Below, in pieces: positions 6,970-13,446 of a stretch of DNA of 13,885 nt. Under the pieces are notes generated by a model. That model saw nothing but the letters and a program-made list of their open reading frames with translations. It had not been told where the DNA came from and searched no databases. Origin of the DNA: an uncultured Lachnospiraceae bacterium (GTDB lineage: Bacteria; Bacillota; Clostridia; Lachnospirales; Lachnospiraceae); NCBI GenBank assembly GCA_947177925.1, contig CAMWWJ010000054.1, positions 1 to 13,885 on the forward strand. Reading direction: 5' to 3'. The position numbers and the translations under genes are program-made. Within the stretch, counting starts at the first letter, position 1. Each line of letters begins with the position of its first letter.

Positions 6970-8511
6970 ATGAAACAGGAGATGGTTGTCGTACTGGATT
7001 TTGGCGGACAATACAATCAGTTGATTGCCAGAAGGGTAAGGGAATGCAATGTGTATTGTGAGGTTCATCCTTATAATATAAGCATGGATAAGATCAAGGA
7101 AATGAATCCAAAGGGAATTATTTTTACGGGAGGGCCAAGCAGCGTATATGGCGAAGAGGCGCCCAAGTGCTCTAAGGAAATATTTGAACTGGGCATCCCA
7201 GTGCTGGGAATCTGCTATGGCGCCCAGTTGATGATGTATACACTTGGAGGAGAGGTTTCCACGGCTCCTGTCCGTGAATACGGAAAAACAGAAGTAAATG
7301 TGGATACAAGCGGAAAAATGTTTGGCGGCATTTCCCAGAAGACCATCTGCTGGATGAGCCATACGGATTATATTTCCAAACCGGCACCGGGCTTTTCCAT
7401 TAAGGCCCATACAGAGGTATGTCCGGTAGCTGCGGCAGAAAATGTAGAAAAGGGTTTGTATTGCGTACAATTCCATCCGGAGGTAGTACATACAAAGGAA
7501 GGTACGAAAATGCTTTCCAACTTCTTGTTTGAAGTGTGCCATTGTGCAGGGGACTGGAAAATGGATTCCTTTGTGGAAACTACCATTCAGGCTATTCGGG
7601 AAAAAGTTGGAAACGGTAAGGTGCTCTGTGCTTTATCCGGCGGTGTGGATTCTTCCGTGGCAGCAGTGCTTCTGGCAAAAGCTGTGGGCAAGCAGCTTAC
7701 CTGTGTGTTTGTGGATCATGGTCTGCTTCGTAAAAATGAAGGGGATGAGGTAGAAGCGGTATTCGGACCGGAAGGTGCTTATGACTTAAACTTTATCCGT
7801 GTAAATGTGCAGCAGAGATTTTATGATAAATTAGCCGGTGTAGAAGAGCCGGAAACAAAGCGGAAGATAATCGGAGAGGAATTTATTCGTGTATTTGAAG
7901 AAGAAGCAAAGAAAATCGGTGCGGTGGATTTTCTGGTACAGGGAACCATCTATCCGGATGTAATTGAAAGCGGCCTTGGAAAAAGTGCAGTAATCAAGTC
8001 CCATCATAATGTAGGCGGCCTGCCGGATTGTGTGGATTTCAAGGAAATCATCGAGCCTCTCCGCCTTCTCTTTAAGGATGAGGTGCGTAAGGCCGGACTG
8101 GAGCTTGGCATACCAGAGCACCTGGTATTCAGACAGCCGTTCCCGGGACCGGGGCTTGCCATTCGTATTATTGGAGAGGTTACAGCAGAAAAGATAAGGA
8201 TTGTGCAGGATGCCGATGCCATTTACCGGGAGGAAATTGCGAAGGCAGGGCTTGATAAGGAAATCGGGCAGTATTTTGCAGCTCTTACGAATATGCGCTC
8301 TGTGGGATGTATGGGTGATGAGAGGACTTATGACTATGCGGTTGCCCTTCGGGCGGTTACGACCAGTGACTTTATGACTGCGGAAAGTGCAGAGCTGCCG
8401 TGGGAGGTGCTGGGGAAGGTGACCAGCAGGATTGTGAATGAGGTGAAGGGGGTTAACCGGGTGTTGTATGATTGTACCGGGAAGCCGCCGGCTACGATTG
8501 AGTTCGAGTAG
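6970..8511 (+). CDS. guaA: GMP synthase (glutamine-hydrolysing)
   Basis: GuaA makes GMP from XMP, glutamine and ATP, the last step of guanine nucleotide synthesis. The 513-residue protein is full length. The class I glutamine amidotransferase domain has the nucleophile Cys82 in GICYGAQL and His169/Glu171 in QFHPEV. The ATP-pyrophosphatase domain has the P-loop SGGVDSS (223-229). The C-terminal dimerization domain ends in KPPATIEFE, where most GuaA proteins end IEWE. ATG 6970 follows AGGAGG (6959-6964). The last 40 or so codons use GAG, AAG, GGG and GTG almost exclusively, unlike the rest of the gene. The 3' end of guaA is a known integration site for genomic islands, and an apparent mobile element follows directly. 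Confidence 0.97.
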   Translation: MKQEMVVVLDFGGQYNQLIARRVRECNVYCEVHPYNISMDKIKEMNPKGIIFTGGPSSVYGEEAPKCSKEIFELGIPVLGICYGAQLMMYTLGGEVSTAPVREYGKTEVNVDTSGKMFGGISQKTICWMSHTDYISKPAPGFSIKAHTEVCPVAAAENVEKGLYCVQFHPEVVHTKEGTKMLSNFLFEVCHCAGDWKMDSFVETTIQAIREKVGNGKVLCALSGGVDSSVAAVLLAKAVGKQLTCVFVDHGLLRKNEGDEVEAVFGPEGAYDLNFIRVNVQQRFYDKLAGVEEPETKRKIIGEEFIRVFEEEAKKIGAVDFLVQGTIYPDVIESGLGKSAVIKSHHNVGGLPDCVDFKEIIEPLRLLFKDEVRKAGLELGIPEHLVFRQPFPGPGLAIRIIGEVTAEKIRIVQDADAIYREEIAKAGLDKEIGQYFAALTNMRSVGCMGDERTYDYAVALRAVTTSDFMTAESAELPWEVLGKVTSRIVNEVKGVNRVLYDCTGKPPATIEFE

Positions 8512-8514
8512 GGT

Positions 8515-8556
8515 AAAAACAGCGGGAAGCAAGTATTTATGTGGCTTCCCGTTTTG
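8515..8556. terminator. Bidirectional terminator shared by guaA and the specificity gene
   Basis: CGGGAAGC (8523-8530) pairs with GCTTCCCG (8544-8551). On the plus strand it is followed by TTTT (8552-8555). On the minus strand the stem is followed by CTG and then TTTTT (complement of 8515-8519). It therefore suits both the end of guaA and the end of the convergent restriction-modification operon. Confidence 0.75.
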
Positions 8557-8557
8557 C

Positions 8558-8577
8558 ATGCTTGCAAAATGCTTGCA
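8558..8577. repeat. Tandem direct repeat ATGCTTGCA x2 next to the element end
   Basis: Two exact copies of ATGCTTGCA (8558-8566 and 8569-8577), offset by 11 bases, about one helical turn. They lie within 70 bases of the guaA stop. Short spaced direct repeats at an element end are often integrase arm or excisionase sites; this reading is inferred. Confidence 0.4.
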
Positions 8578-8636
8578 GTTTTGGTCAGTTGTTTTAGCTT
8601 CTGCTCCAATATATTATGTCTGAAGAACTCTTTCTA

Positions 8637-9743
8637 TTAATTGATAGTAATATCTGTCAGAGAAATAATACGTTGTGCAAGTTCTGTTTTAATTTCGTCA
8701 ATCTGCTCATATTTGCTTGCAAGTTCTTTCTGCATTTTAATGTCAAAGGAACCGTCATCTTTTATGGGGATAGGAATCGTTTCAGTCATTTTTTTAATCA
8801 TATCCGAGTTTAACGTTGTGTATTCGTTTTTTCCTAAATCTCCCTCACGCCCTTTTTTATGAGCTCTAAACAGCGGTTCTAGAACATACTTTATATATTT
8901 TAGATTGATATTTTGGCAAATATCAGTTGGAATTAAAATACCTCTATGACCAGTTAGTGCAAATTTACCACTATGAATCATCATATAGCCAGCTAAGCCA
9001 TCTTTAGCCCATGTTAGGTATTCACCATCATAATCATATGAATCTATTTTATCAAACATACCATCTGTATTTCCTGAAAATAGTGGGATATTGCCCTTAT
9101 GATTTTTGCAGTATTCTTTTGTATATTTGCTGTTTCCATTTTTGGGAATGAAAAGTTCACTAGGCAATACTTTTTTAAAGGATACGCCATCTTTTTTATC
9201 AATTAGAACAGATATATCTGATAGTATATCCAGTTTATCTAATAGGATTTTTTTTTGTTGTTCAATATTGTTATAAATAGAGGCTAGTTCACATTGCCGT
9301 TCATAATTAAATGAATTATCATCATTCAAAGGAATAGGAACATAAGTATTGAGAATCATTGTAGGAGTTAACTTTGTGAATTCGTTTTTTCCCAAATCTC
9401 CTTTTCTTCCTTTAACTGAATTCCTCAAAATGGGCTCTGCAACATGACGTATGTAATCAATAGATATTCCCTCTTTTGGAAGCATGACAACTCTGTCTGC
9501 ATTTGTTGAAAATTTTTCATCAAATATTGTTATTTTTCCAGCAAGACCATTTATTGAAATGGTTAGGAATCTTCCATTATAGTCATAAGTGTTTATATTG
9601 CCAAGGGGGGCATTATTAGTTGCAGAATAGACTGGATATGCTCCATGATTATTTCTGCAATATGTTTTTGTATATATACTCTTGCCTCTTGAAAGATTTT
9701 CACATATTTCAGAAAACTTAAGCTGTTCTAATCTTCTAGACAT
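8637..9743 (-). CDS. Restriction-modification specificity (S/B) subunit, two TRDs
   Basis: A 368-residue DNA sequence-recognition subunit of the HsdS/BcgIB kind. Its two halves are clearly related. TRD1 is about 9-143 with IYTKTYCR (23-30) and GRKGDLGKNEF (112-122), followed by a spacer helix rich in Glu/Lys/Leu (about 148-176). TRD2 is about 190-330 with KYTKEYCK (206-213) and GREGDLGKNEY (298-308), followed by a second helix (about 335-360). The length matches the B subunit of BcgI (about 340) more than typical HsdS (about 400-450). The start ATG (complement of 9741-9743) has AGGAGG seven bases upstream (complement of 9751-9756), inside the 3' end of the nuclease-methylase gene. The two genes overlap by 16 bases, a sign of coupled translation. 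The target sequence cannot be read from this. Confidence 0.88.
   Translation of the reverse strand: MSRRLEQLKFSEICENLSRGKSIYTKTYCRNNHGAYPVYSATNNAPLGNINTYDYNGRFLTISINGLAGKITIFDEKFSTNADRVVMLPKEGISIDYIRHVAEPILRNSVKGRKGDLGKNEFTKLTPTMILNTYVPIPLNDDNSFNYERQCELASIYNNIEQQKKILLDKLDILSDISVLIDKKDGVSFKKVLPSELFIPKNGNSKYTKEYCKNHKGNIPLFSGNTDGMFDKIDSYDYDGEYLTWAKDGLAGYMMIHSGKFALTGHRGILIPTDICQNINLKYIKYVLEPLFRAHKKGREGDLGKNEYTTLNSDMIKKMTETIPIPIKDDGSFDIKMQKELASKYEQIDEIKTELAQRIISLTDITIN
8823..9401 (-). repeat. Near-identical DNA repeats within the two TRD coding halves
   Basis: The 21-base blocks at 8823-8843 and 9381-9401 differ at one base. They are in the same orientation and the same frame (558 bases, 186 codons apart). 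They encode the GDLGKNE-containing segment at the end of each target recognition domain. Homologous recombination between them would remove one half of the subunit in frame. Confidence 0.7.
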
Positions 9744-11830
9744 TTTATTGCCTCCTGATAGTTCTTTATATCCTCGATTAATTCGTCTACAAAAGTATTA
9801 AATTCATTCAGAGACATTAGGTTATCTTTTTTCTTAATGCCTAAAGCTTCCTTTTCCTCATTGCTCCAACAAATATTAATATCCCAATTATTATCTTTAT
9901 TAAAATGATTGATAGGTATTAATTTTGCTCTAGGATTTTTGTTAACAGTATTTAAAACAACAGAATGTGTTTTATTTGTTTTGTATAGAGTATATAAGTC
10001 AACAGCATCGCGTAGATCACTTTCTTCGATGTCGAATCGATAGCTGTCCATAGTTTCACCAATTGTACTGCATAAATAAGTGAATATTGGATATGGCTGG
10101 GCAATATTTAGTTCATTATCATTTTTTTTATGAACAGTAAGAATAAATGTTTTCTTAGGAGTGTTAAAAAAAGTTCCAACAGGTAATGAGATAATACTCT
10201 CTATATAGCAAGAATCAAGTATCAATTTTTTTAATTTATCATTGGCAATATTCGTAAAGATTCCATCTGGAAGAATAATGTTAGCTTCTCCGCCTTTTTT
10301 CAAAGATTTGATAATCCATTCGGTGAATAATGCTTCTATTCCACGTCCGCCGGTTGTATATGCCTTAGTTTCGGAATTTTCAAGTTTAATGGTTTTACTA
10401 GCTTCAGTAATTACTGCACTTTGATAGTAAGGTGGGTTTGCTAAAATTAAGTCATAGGTTTCTGGAACAAGTTTTTCCAATGTGCCTAAGGTCGAATGGC
10501 TTGATTTTATTACGGAGCTAAGCAACTCATTTGATAATTTTTGGATTCTGCTTGTGTCATCGCTGTTGTTCTTGAATAAATCAGAATAGAAAATAAGTAA
10601 ATTTGATTTAGCAAGGATTGTAGTTAAATCATCATTATTATCTTCCATTCTTTTTTCCATTCCATATAAGTCGATTGAATACTTAAATACACCATTTTCA
10701 AAATAAAATGGATTAGATATTCTAGAGGATGCTTCGAGCAAAAATTTACCTACACCACATGCAGGGTCACATATCTTCATACCTTCTCTTATATCCACCA
10801 TTCTGACCATTTCTTGTACAACTTTTAAAGGTGTAAAGAATTGTCCCATTCCGTCTTTATCAGAGCTGTTTTTCATAAATGTTTCAAAGAGTTTTGATTT
10901 GAAGTCTTTGTTAATATATAAGAATTTACCATGTTCATCTTCATATTCCTTGAAACAGTCTAATAACCTCCCGAAACAATCAGCAGCACTATCAATAATA
11001 ATGGGGTTTCCCATTTCATCTACTTGAGTATGAAATAATCGACCATTAATGATGGTTGTATTGTCTTCTGCTACAGGAAAAAGAACTAATAATTGTTCTC
11101 TAACTGTTGTTAGATATTGTTTAAACGCATCCTTATCAGAGTGTGTTTTATAAATATCATAAACATTATCAAAACAATAAATTCCTTTTAATACTCCGAT
11201 ATCTGATAAAAATTTAAAAGTAAACATTTCCACAAATGTATAAAGCGAATTCTTAGCAGATGATAAGGACATATTTTGTAAAATCTTCGCAGTTTTCTTG
11301 GCGAGTGGAGTGGGATCAATATAATCCTTTGGAATAAGTTGATTATTTGTATCATCAATGCAGTAGCATACATCATCTATAAATTCCGCCAATTCTTTGT
11401 TTTGTTCTTGAGTGAGATCTTTGGGGTTGATTTTCCTTAAAACTGGATTACCAGCTTCATCTAAAATATGTTCTTCTGTTTGGGGATTGAACCAAATAAA
11501 TGTATCACCATCGGAGATTATATAGATTTTGGCTTTTGTTTGCTTAGCTACTAGCAGTTCTTGATATTTAGCAACTCTTTTTAATTGTTCCGAATTAAAT
11601 TCAGAGGGCTGTTTCATTTCCATAAAAATGACTATTTCTTTGTTTTTGTTTAAAACAAGAACATCTGGTTTGTTTGCTTTTATGTTATGGCATTCTTTTA
11701 GTGTTAATCCGGAAATTTCTTTGGATTTTACAAGGTCCTTGATTGTTGTAGCACCAAGGCTTCTGCAAATATATTTATCAAGTCGTACTGGAATGGAGTA
11801 TAATCCATCTTGTATTGTTTGTTCTGACAT
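9728..11830 (-). CDS. BcgI-like fused nuclease-N6-adenine methyltransferase (RM subunit)
   Basis: A 700-residue fusion of a PD-(D/E)XK nuclease and a gamma-type N6-adenine methylase. The N-terminal part (about 1-130) has Pro55-Asp56 and Glu71-Met-Lys73 in KPDVLVL...FMEMKQ, the usual catalytic layout of HsdR-N-like nucleases. A linker and helical region (about 140-320) follows. The methylase part has GQFFTPLKVVQEM (329-341), the SAM-binding motif DPACGVGKFLLEA (355-367) and catalytic NPPY (465-468). No target-recognition domain follows; that is supplied by the downstream S gene. Sizes of 700 + 368 residues and no HsdR match the BcgI A+B (Type IIB/IIG) plan, which cuts and methylates with one complex. 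The start ATG at 11830 has AAGGAG seven bases upstream. The sequence looks intact. A Type I HsdM is less likely because of the N-terminal nuclease. Confidence 0.85.
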   Translation of the reverse strand: MSEQTIQDGLYSIPVRLDKYICRSLGATTIKDLVKSKEISGLTLKECHNIKANKPDVLVLNKNKEIVIFMEMKQPSEFNSEQLKRVAKYQELLVAKQTKAKIYIISDGDTFIWFNPQTEEHILDEAGNPVLRKINPKDLTQEQNKELAEFIDDVCYCIDDTNNQLIPKDYIDPTPLAKKTAKILQNMSLSSAKNSLYTFVEMFTFKFLSDIGVLKGIYCFDNVYDIYKTHSDKDAFKQYLTTVREQLLVLFPVAEDNTTIINGRLFHTQVDEMGNPIIIDSAADCFGRLLDCFKEYEDEHGKFLYINKDFKSKLFETFMKNSSDKDGMGQFFTPLKVVQEMVRMVDIREGMKICDPACGVGKFLLEASSRISNPFYFENGVFKYSIDLYGMEKRMEDNNDDLTTILAKSNLLIFYSDLFKNNSDDTSRIQKLSNELLSSVIKSSHSTLGTLEKLVPETYDLILANPPYYQSAVITEASKTIKLENSETKAYTTGGRGIEALFTEWIIKSLKKGGEANIILPDGIFTNIANDKLKKLILDSCYIESIISLPVGTFFNTPKKTFILTVHKKNDNELNIAQPYPIFTYLCSTIGETMDSYRFDIEESDLRDAVDLYTLYKTNKTHSVVLNTVNKNPRAKLIPINHFNKDNNWDINICWSNEEKEALGIKKKDNLMSLNEFNTFVDELIEDIKNYQEAIKCLED

Positions 11831-11903
11831 TAGTTTTCTCCTTTAGTTAATTTATTTTATATCATCTTCTATGTATTGTAGTTGAAGTAGTGATAGAGCA
11901 TAT

Positions 11904-12854
11904 TTATATATATTCTTTTATAGGAACATTGAATATCTGCAATGTATCCTCAATCTCAGCCTTATACATTTCCTCGTCATACATAAGTGACTTCTTTTCT
12001 TCTAAGTGGCGCATATGTGCATGGAACAATGTAATAAGCTGCATATTATCGGAATATAGTGCTATATTCATATCTCCATTTACAGGAACCGGTGATTCAT
12101 GTATTTCAATTCCAATATCTTTCATATCATACCAGCATTGTCTAAATTCCATATATAGTTTCTTGATTTCATTTGAACTGTTCAGAATGTAATCTAAATC
12201 AATATAAAATGCGGCATTTCGTCTACTCATAATTTCATCAACAGACAAAGTGAACTTAATTCTGGCATCTTCCAATGAAAGCAAAGTGCGATAGAATTCG
12301 GAGAACCGAGTAATCGGTTGTCTGTCAGAAGGTAGCAGAGAAGAGGCTTCTTCATTAAACTTTTGAACCAATGCAAAATTGTTGGTAATCTCTTCTGCAA
12401 AATTATATGGATACCTTGCTTTCCAGCGAATATAATCATTTTTCTTATCAGTAATGGTACTATCAGAGTCATTAATATCTGGTTGCAATTTGTTTCGTTT
12501 TTTTACCCATGCGGCAATTCCATCTATAATCCAGTTGGCATTTTCATATTCTCCTTTTGAAAAGGCTAGTTGATAGTTTTCACCGACTTTTTCAAAATGC
12601 AATCCATAAATATCTTCCAATTCAAAGAGCACATGCATTACACTGGTGGGATCATCAAAATTCGGTTCAGCGAGTGTAGAAGGATTTACATCAAGAGCGT
12701 CTGCAATCTCAAACAGTTTCCCATCCTTTGGCTTTCTTACATCATTTTCATACTGACGTATGCGGTCTCCGGTCAGTTTGACCATTGAGCCAAGCTGTGC
12801 CTGTGTCAGACCCTTTAGTGTTCGATATTTTCTAATTTTATCTCCAAGAGTCAT
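11904..12854 (-). CDS. XRE-family transcriptional regulator with large C-terminal domain
   Basis: A 316-residue protein with an N-terminal Cro/C1-type helix-turn-helix (about 5-60; TQAQLGSMVKLTGDRIRQYENDVRKP at the core) and a helical domain of about 250 residues with no recognised motif. It is far longer than the roughly 80-residue C proteins of restriction systems, so it is probably the element's own regulator. AAGGAG lies eight bases before ATG 12854 on the minus strand. It is transcribed toward the restriction-modification genes (73-base gap, same strand), so they may be co-expressed. It faces away from the small HTH gene across a region with two GTAC-N6-GTAC palindromes, probable operators for this protein (inferred). 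No metallopeptidase (ImmA-like) HEXXH motif is seen in its C-terminal domain. Confidence 0.85.
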   Translation of the reverse strand: MTLGDKIRKYRTLKGLTQAQLGSMVKLTGDRIRQYENDVRKPKDGKLFEIADALDVNPSTLAEPNFDDPTSVMHVLFELEDIYGLHFEKVGENYQLAFSKGEYENANWIIDGIAAWVKKRNKLQPDINDSDSTITDKKNDYIRWKARYPYNFAEEITNNFALVQKFNEEASSLLPSDRQPITRFSEFYRTLLSLEDARIKFTLSVDEIMSRRNAAFYIDLDYILNSSNEIKKLYMEFRQCWYDMKDIGIEIHESPVPVNGDMNIALYSDNMQLITLFHAHMRHLEEKKSLMYDEEMYKAEIEDTLQIFNVPIKEYI

Positions 12855-12898
12855 ATAAAAATCTCCTTTACGATAAGCACTTTTTGCTTAATAGCATT

Positions 12899-12927
12899 AT
12901 TGTACCACGAATAAAGGAAAAAGTGAA
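12899..12927 (-). promoter_or_regulatory. Promoter of the XRE regulator operon
   Basis: On the minus strand TTCACT (complement of 12922-12927), 17 bases, TACAAT (complement of 12899-12904). The -10 box sits in the sequence ATTGTACCA (plus strand 12899-12907), which recurs at 12990-12998 in the opposing promoter. Confidence 0.55.
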
Positions 12928-12954
12928 CAGAAAAGTTAATACCAAATAGAATAA

Positions 12955-12972
12955 AAGTACAAAAAAGTACTT
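12955..12972. promoter_or_regulatory. Candidate operator O1, AAGTAC-N6-GTACTT
   Basis: Perfect six-base inverted arms separated by six As. It overlaps the first bases of the -35 box of the plus-strand promoter (12971-12976). A close copy lies at 13008-13025. Confidence 0.6.
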
Positions 12973-12999
12973 GACGAAACAAAAAAGATATTGTACCAT
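12971..12999 (+). promoter_or_regulatory. Promoter of the small HTH (excisionase-like) gene
   Basis: TTGACG (12971-12976), 17 bases, TACCAT (12994-12999). The -35 is good (five of six) and the -10 moderate. It is flanked by the two GTAC palindromes, so a bound repressor would block it. Confidence 0.5.
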
Positions 13000-13007
13000 A
13001 ATTAAAC

Positions 13008-13025
13008 AAGTACAAAAATGTACAC
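13008..13025. promoter_or_regulatory. Candidate operator O2, AAGTAC-N6-GTACAC
   Basis: GTAC-N6-GTAC at 13010-13023 has the same spacing and A-rich centre as O1, and its centre is 53 bases from that of O1 (about five helical turns). It lies just downstream of the plus-strand -10 box. Confidence 0.6.
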
Positions 13026-13084
13026 ATAGAATAACTGCAAATGTTTTCAAAAGACATTGAAGTGAGGAAAGGGGGAATTAGCCT

Positions 13085-13279
13085 ATGAATAAAAAGATGT
13101 ATGTAGATGTTACAGAAGTCTGTGAGGATTGGGGTGTAAGCAGAGCACAAGGCTACAAGATAATTAAACAGCTCAATGAGCGGATGCTTGCGCTTAATCC
13201 GAATCTTATTGTTTTATCCGGCAAAGTAAACCGAAAATTCTACGAGGAAAACTGTTATGGTATGGCAAAAGAAGCTTAG
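13085..13279 (+). CDS. Small HTH protein, excisionase/AlpA-like
   Basis: A 64-residue basic protein, MNKKMYVDVTEVCEDWGVSR followed by AQGYKIIKQLNERM. The predicted helix-turn-helix (about residues 8-35) resembles the MerR/excisionase/AlpA-type DNA-binding fold that ICEs and satellites use to direct excision or activate element genes. AAAGGGGG (13068-13075) lies nine bases before ATG 13085. It is divergent from the XRE regulator gene and upstream of the rep-like gene, the usual place for an element's first lytic or transfer-phase protein. The stop codon lies inside a stem-loop (13275-13319). The family is recognised by shape and context; whether it is an excisionase or an activator is inferred. 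Confidence 0.75.
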   Translation: MNKKMYVDVTEVCEDWGVSRAQGYKIIKQLNERMLALNPNLIVLSGKVNRKFYEENCYGMAKEA

Positions 13280-13319
13280 CAATCGAAAACTTCATTGGAG
13301 ATTTCGATTGCATGCTAAG
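13275..13319 (+). repeat. Stem-loop 1 over the end of the small HTH gene
   Basis: CTTAGC (13275-13280) plus AATCGAAA (13281-13288) pair with TTTCGATT (13302-13309) and GCTAAG (13314-13319), with a four-base bulge on the right. No U-tract follows directly, so it is not a classical terminator on this strand. Confidence 0.6.
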
Positions 13320-13321
13320 GC

Positions 13322-13387
13322 AAAAAAGACCTTTCCCTAGCAAGAGAAAGGTCAGCAACACATCAGAAGCTGTGATGTATCACTTGC
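13322..13387 (-). ncRNA. Candidate antisense RNA in the rep-like gene leader
   Basis: On the minus strand a promoter (13394-13422) predicts a start near 13387. The transcript would fold ACATCA-CAGCTTC-TGATGT (13360-13378) as a first hairpin with a seven-base loop. Then comes GACCTTTC/GAAAGGTC (13328-13353), an eight-pair stem directly followed by TTTTTT (complement of 13322-13327), a textbook intrinsic terminator. The size of about 66 bases, two hairpins and a position antisense to the leader of a replication gene match plasmid-type countertranscribed RNAs. No known family is recognised; expression is inferred. Confidence 0.5.
13328..13353 (-). terminator. Stem-loop 2, minus-strand intrinsic terminator
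   Basis: A perfect eight-base stem GACCTTTC/GAAAGGTC with a ten-base loop. Only the minus strand has the following T6 (complement of 13322-13327), so it ends transcripts travelling right to left, away from the rep-like gene. It does not serve the plus-strand operon. Confidence 0.7.
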
Positions 13388-13414
13388 ACATTTACTATAT
13401 CACAGCTTCCTGAT
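13360..13414 (+). repeat. Stem-loop 3, with two alternative foldings
   Basis: ATCAG-AAGCTGTGAT (13362-13376) pairs with ATCACAGCTTCCTGAT (13399-13414), 15 pairs with one bulge. Alternatively the local stem ACATCA/TGATGT (13360-13378) forms, using the same left arm. The two structures exclude one another, as in attenuators and antisense-controlled leaders. The ribosome binding site of the rep-like gene starts 16 bases further on (13430). Confidence 0.65.
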
Positions 13415-13422
13415 TGACACAA
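13394..13422 (-). promoter_or_regulatory. Minus-strand extended -10 promoter for the candidate antisense RNA
   Basis: On the minus strand TTGTGT (complement of 13417-13422), 17 bases, then TGA-TATAGT (complement of 13394-13402). The extended -10 motif TGnTATAGT compensates for the poor -35. The promoter lies inside the right arm and loop of stem-loop 3. Confidence 0.45.
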
Positions 13423-13446
13423 TCATAAGAGAGGAGGCAATTGATT

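Noticed and set aside
6928..7542. 204-residue minus-strand ORF inside guaA
   Set aside because: Lies antisense to guaA, whose catalytic motifs and start site are unambiguous; no ribosome binding site or family resemblance.
7831..8559. 242-residue minus-strand ORF over the end of guaA
   Set aside because: Antisense shadow of guaA; it also runs across the bidirectional terminator.
9728..11830. Classical Type I HsdM
   Set aside because: The N-terminal PD-(D/E)XK-like nuclease part and the absence of an HsdR gene fit a BcgI-like fused system better.
11904..12854. Restriction-modification controller (C) protein
   Set aside because: The protein is 316 residues, several times the size of C proteins, and sits at an element-type switch.
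13414..13442. Plus-strand promoter for the rep-like gene from TTGACA at 13414-13419
   Set aside because: No acceptable -10 box at 16-18 bases; the matching position falls on the ribosome binding site and start region.
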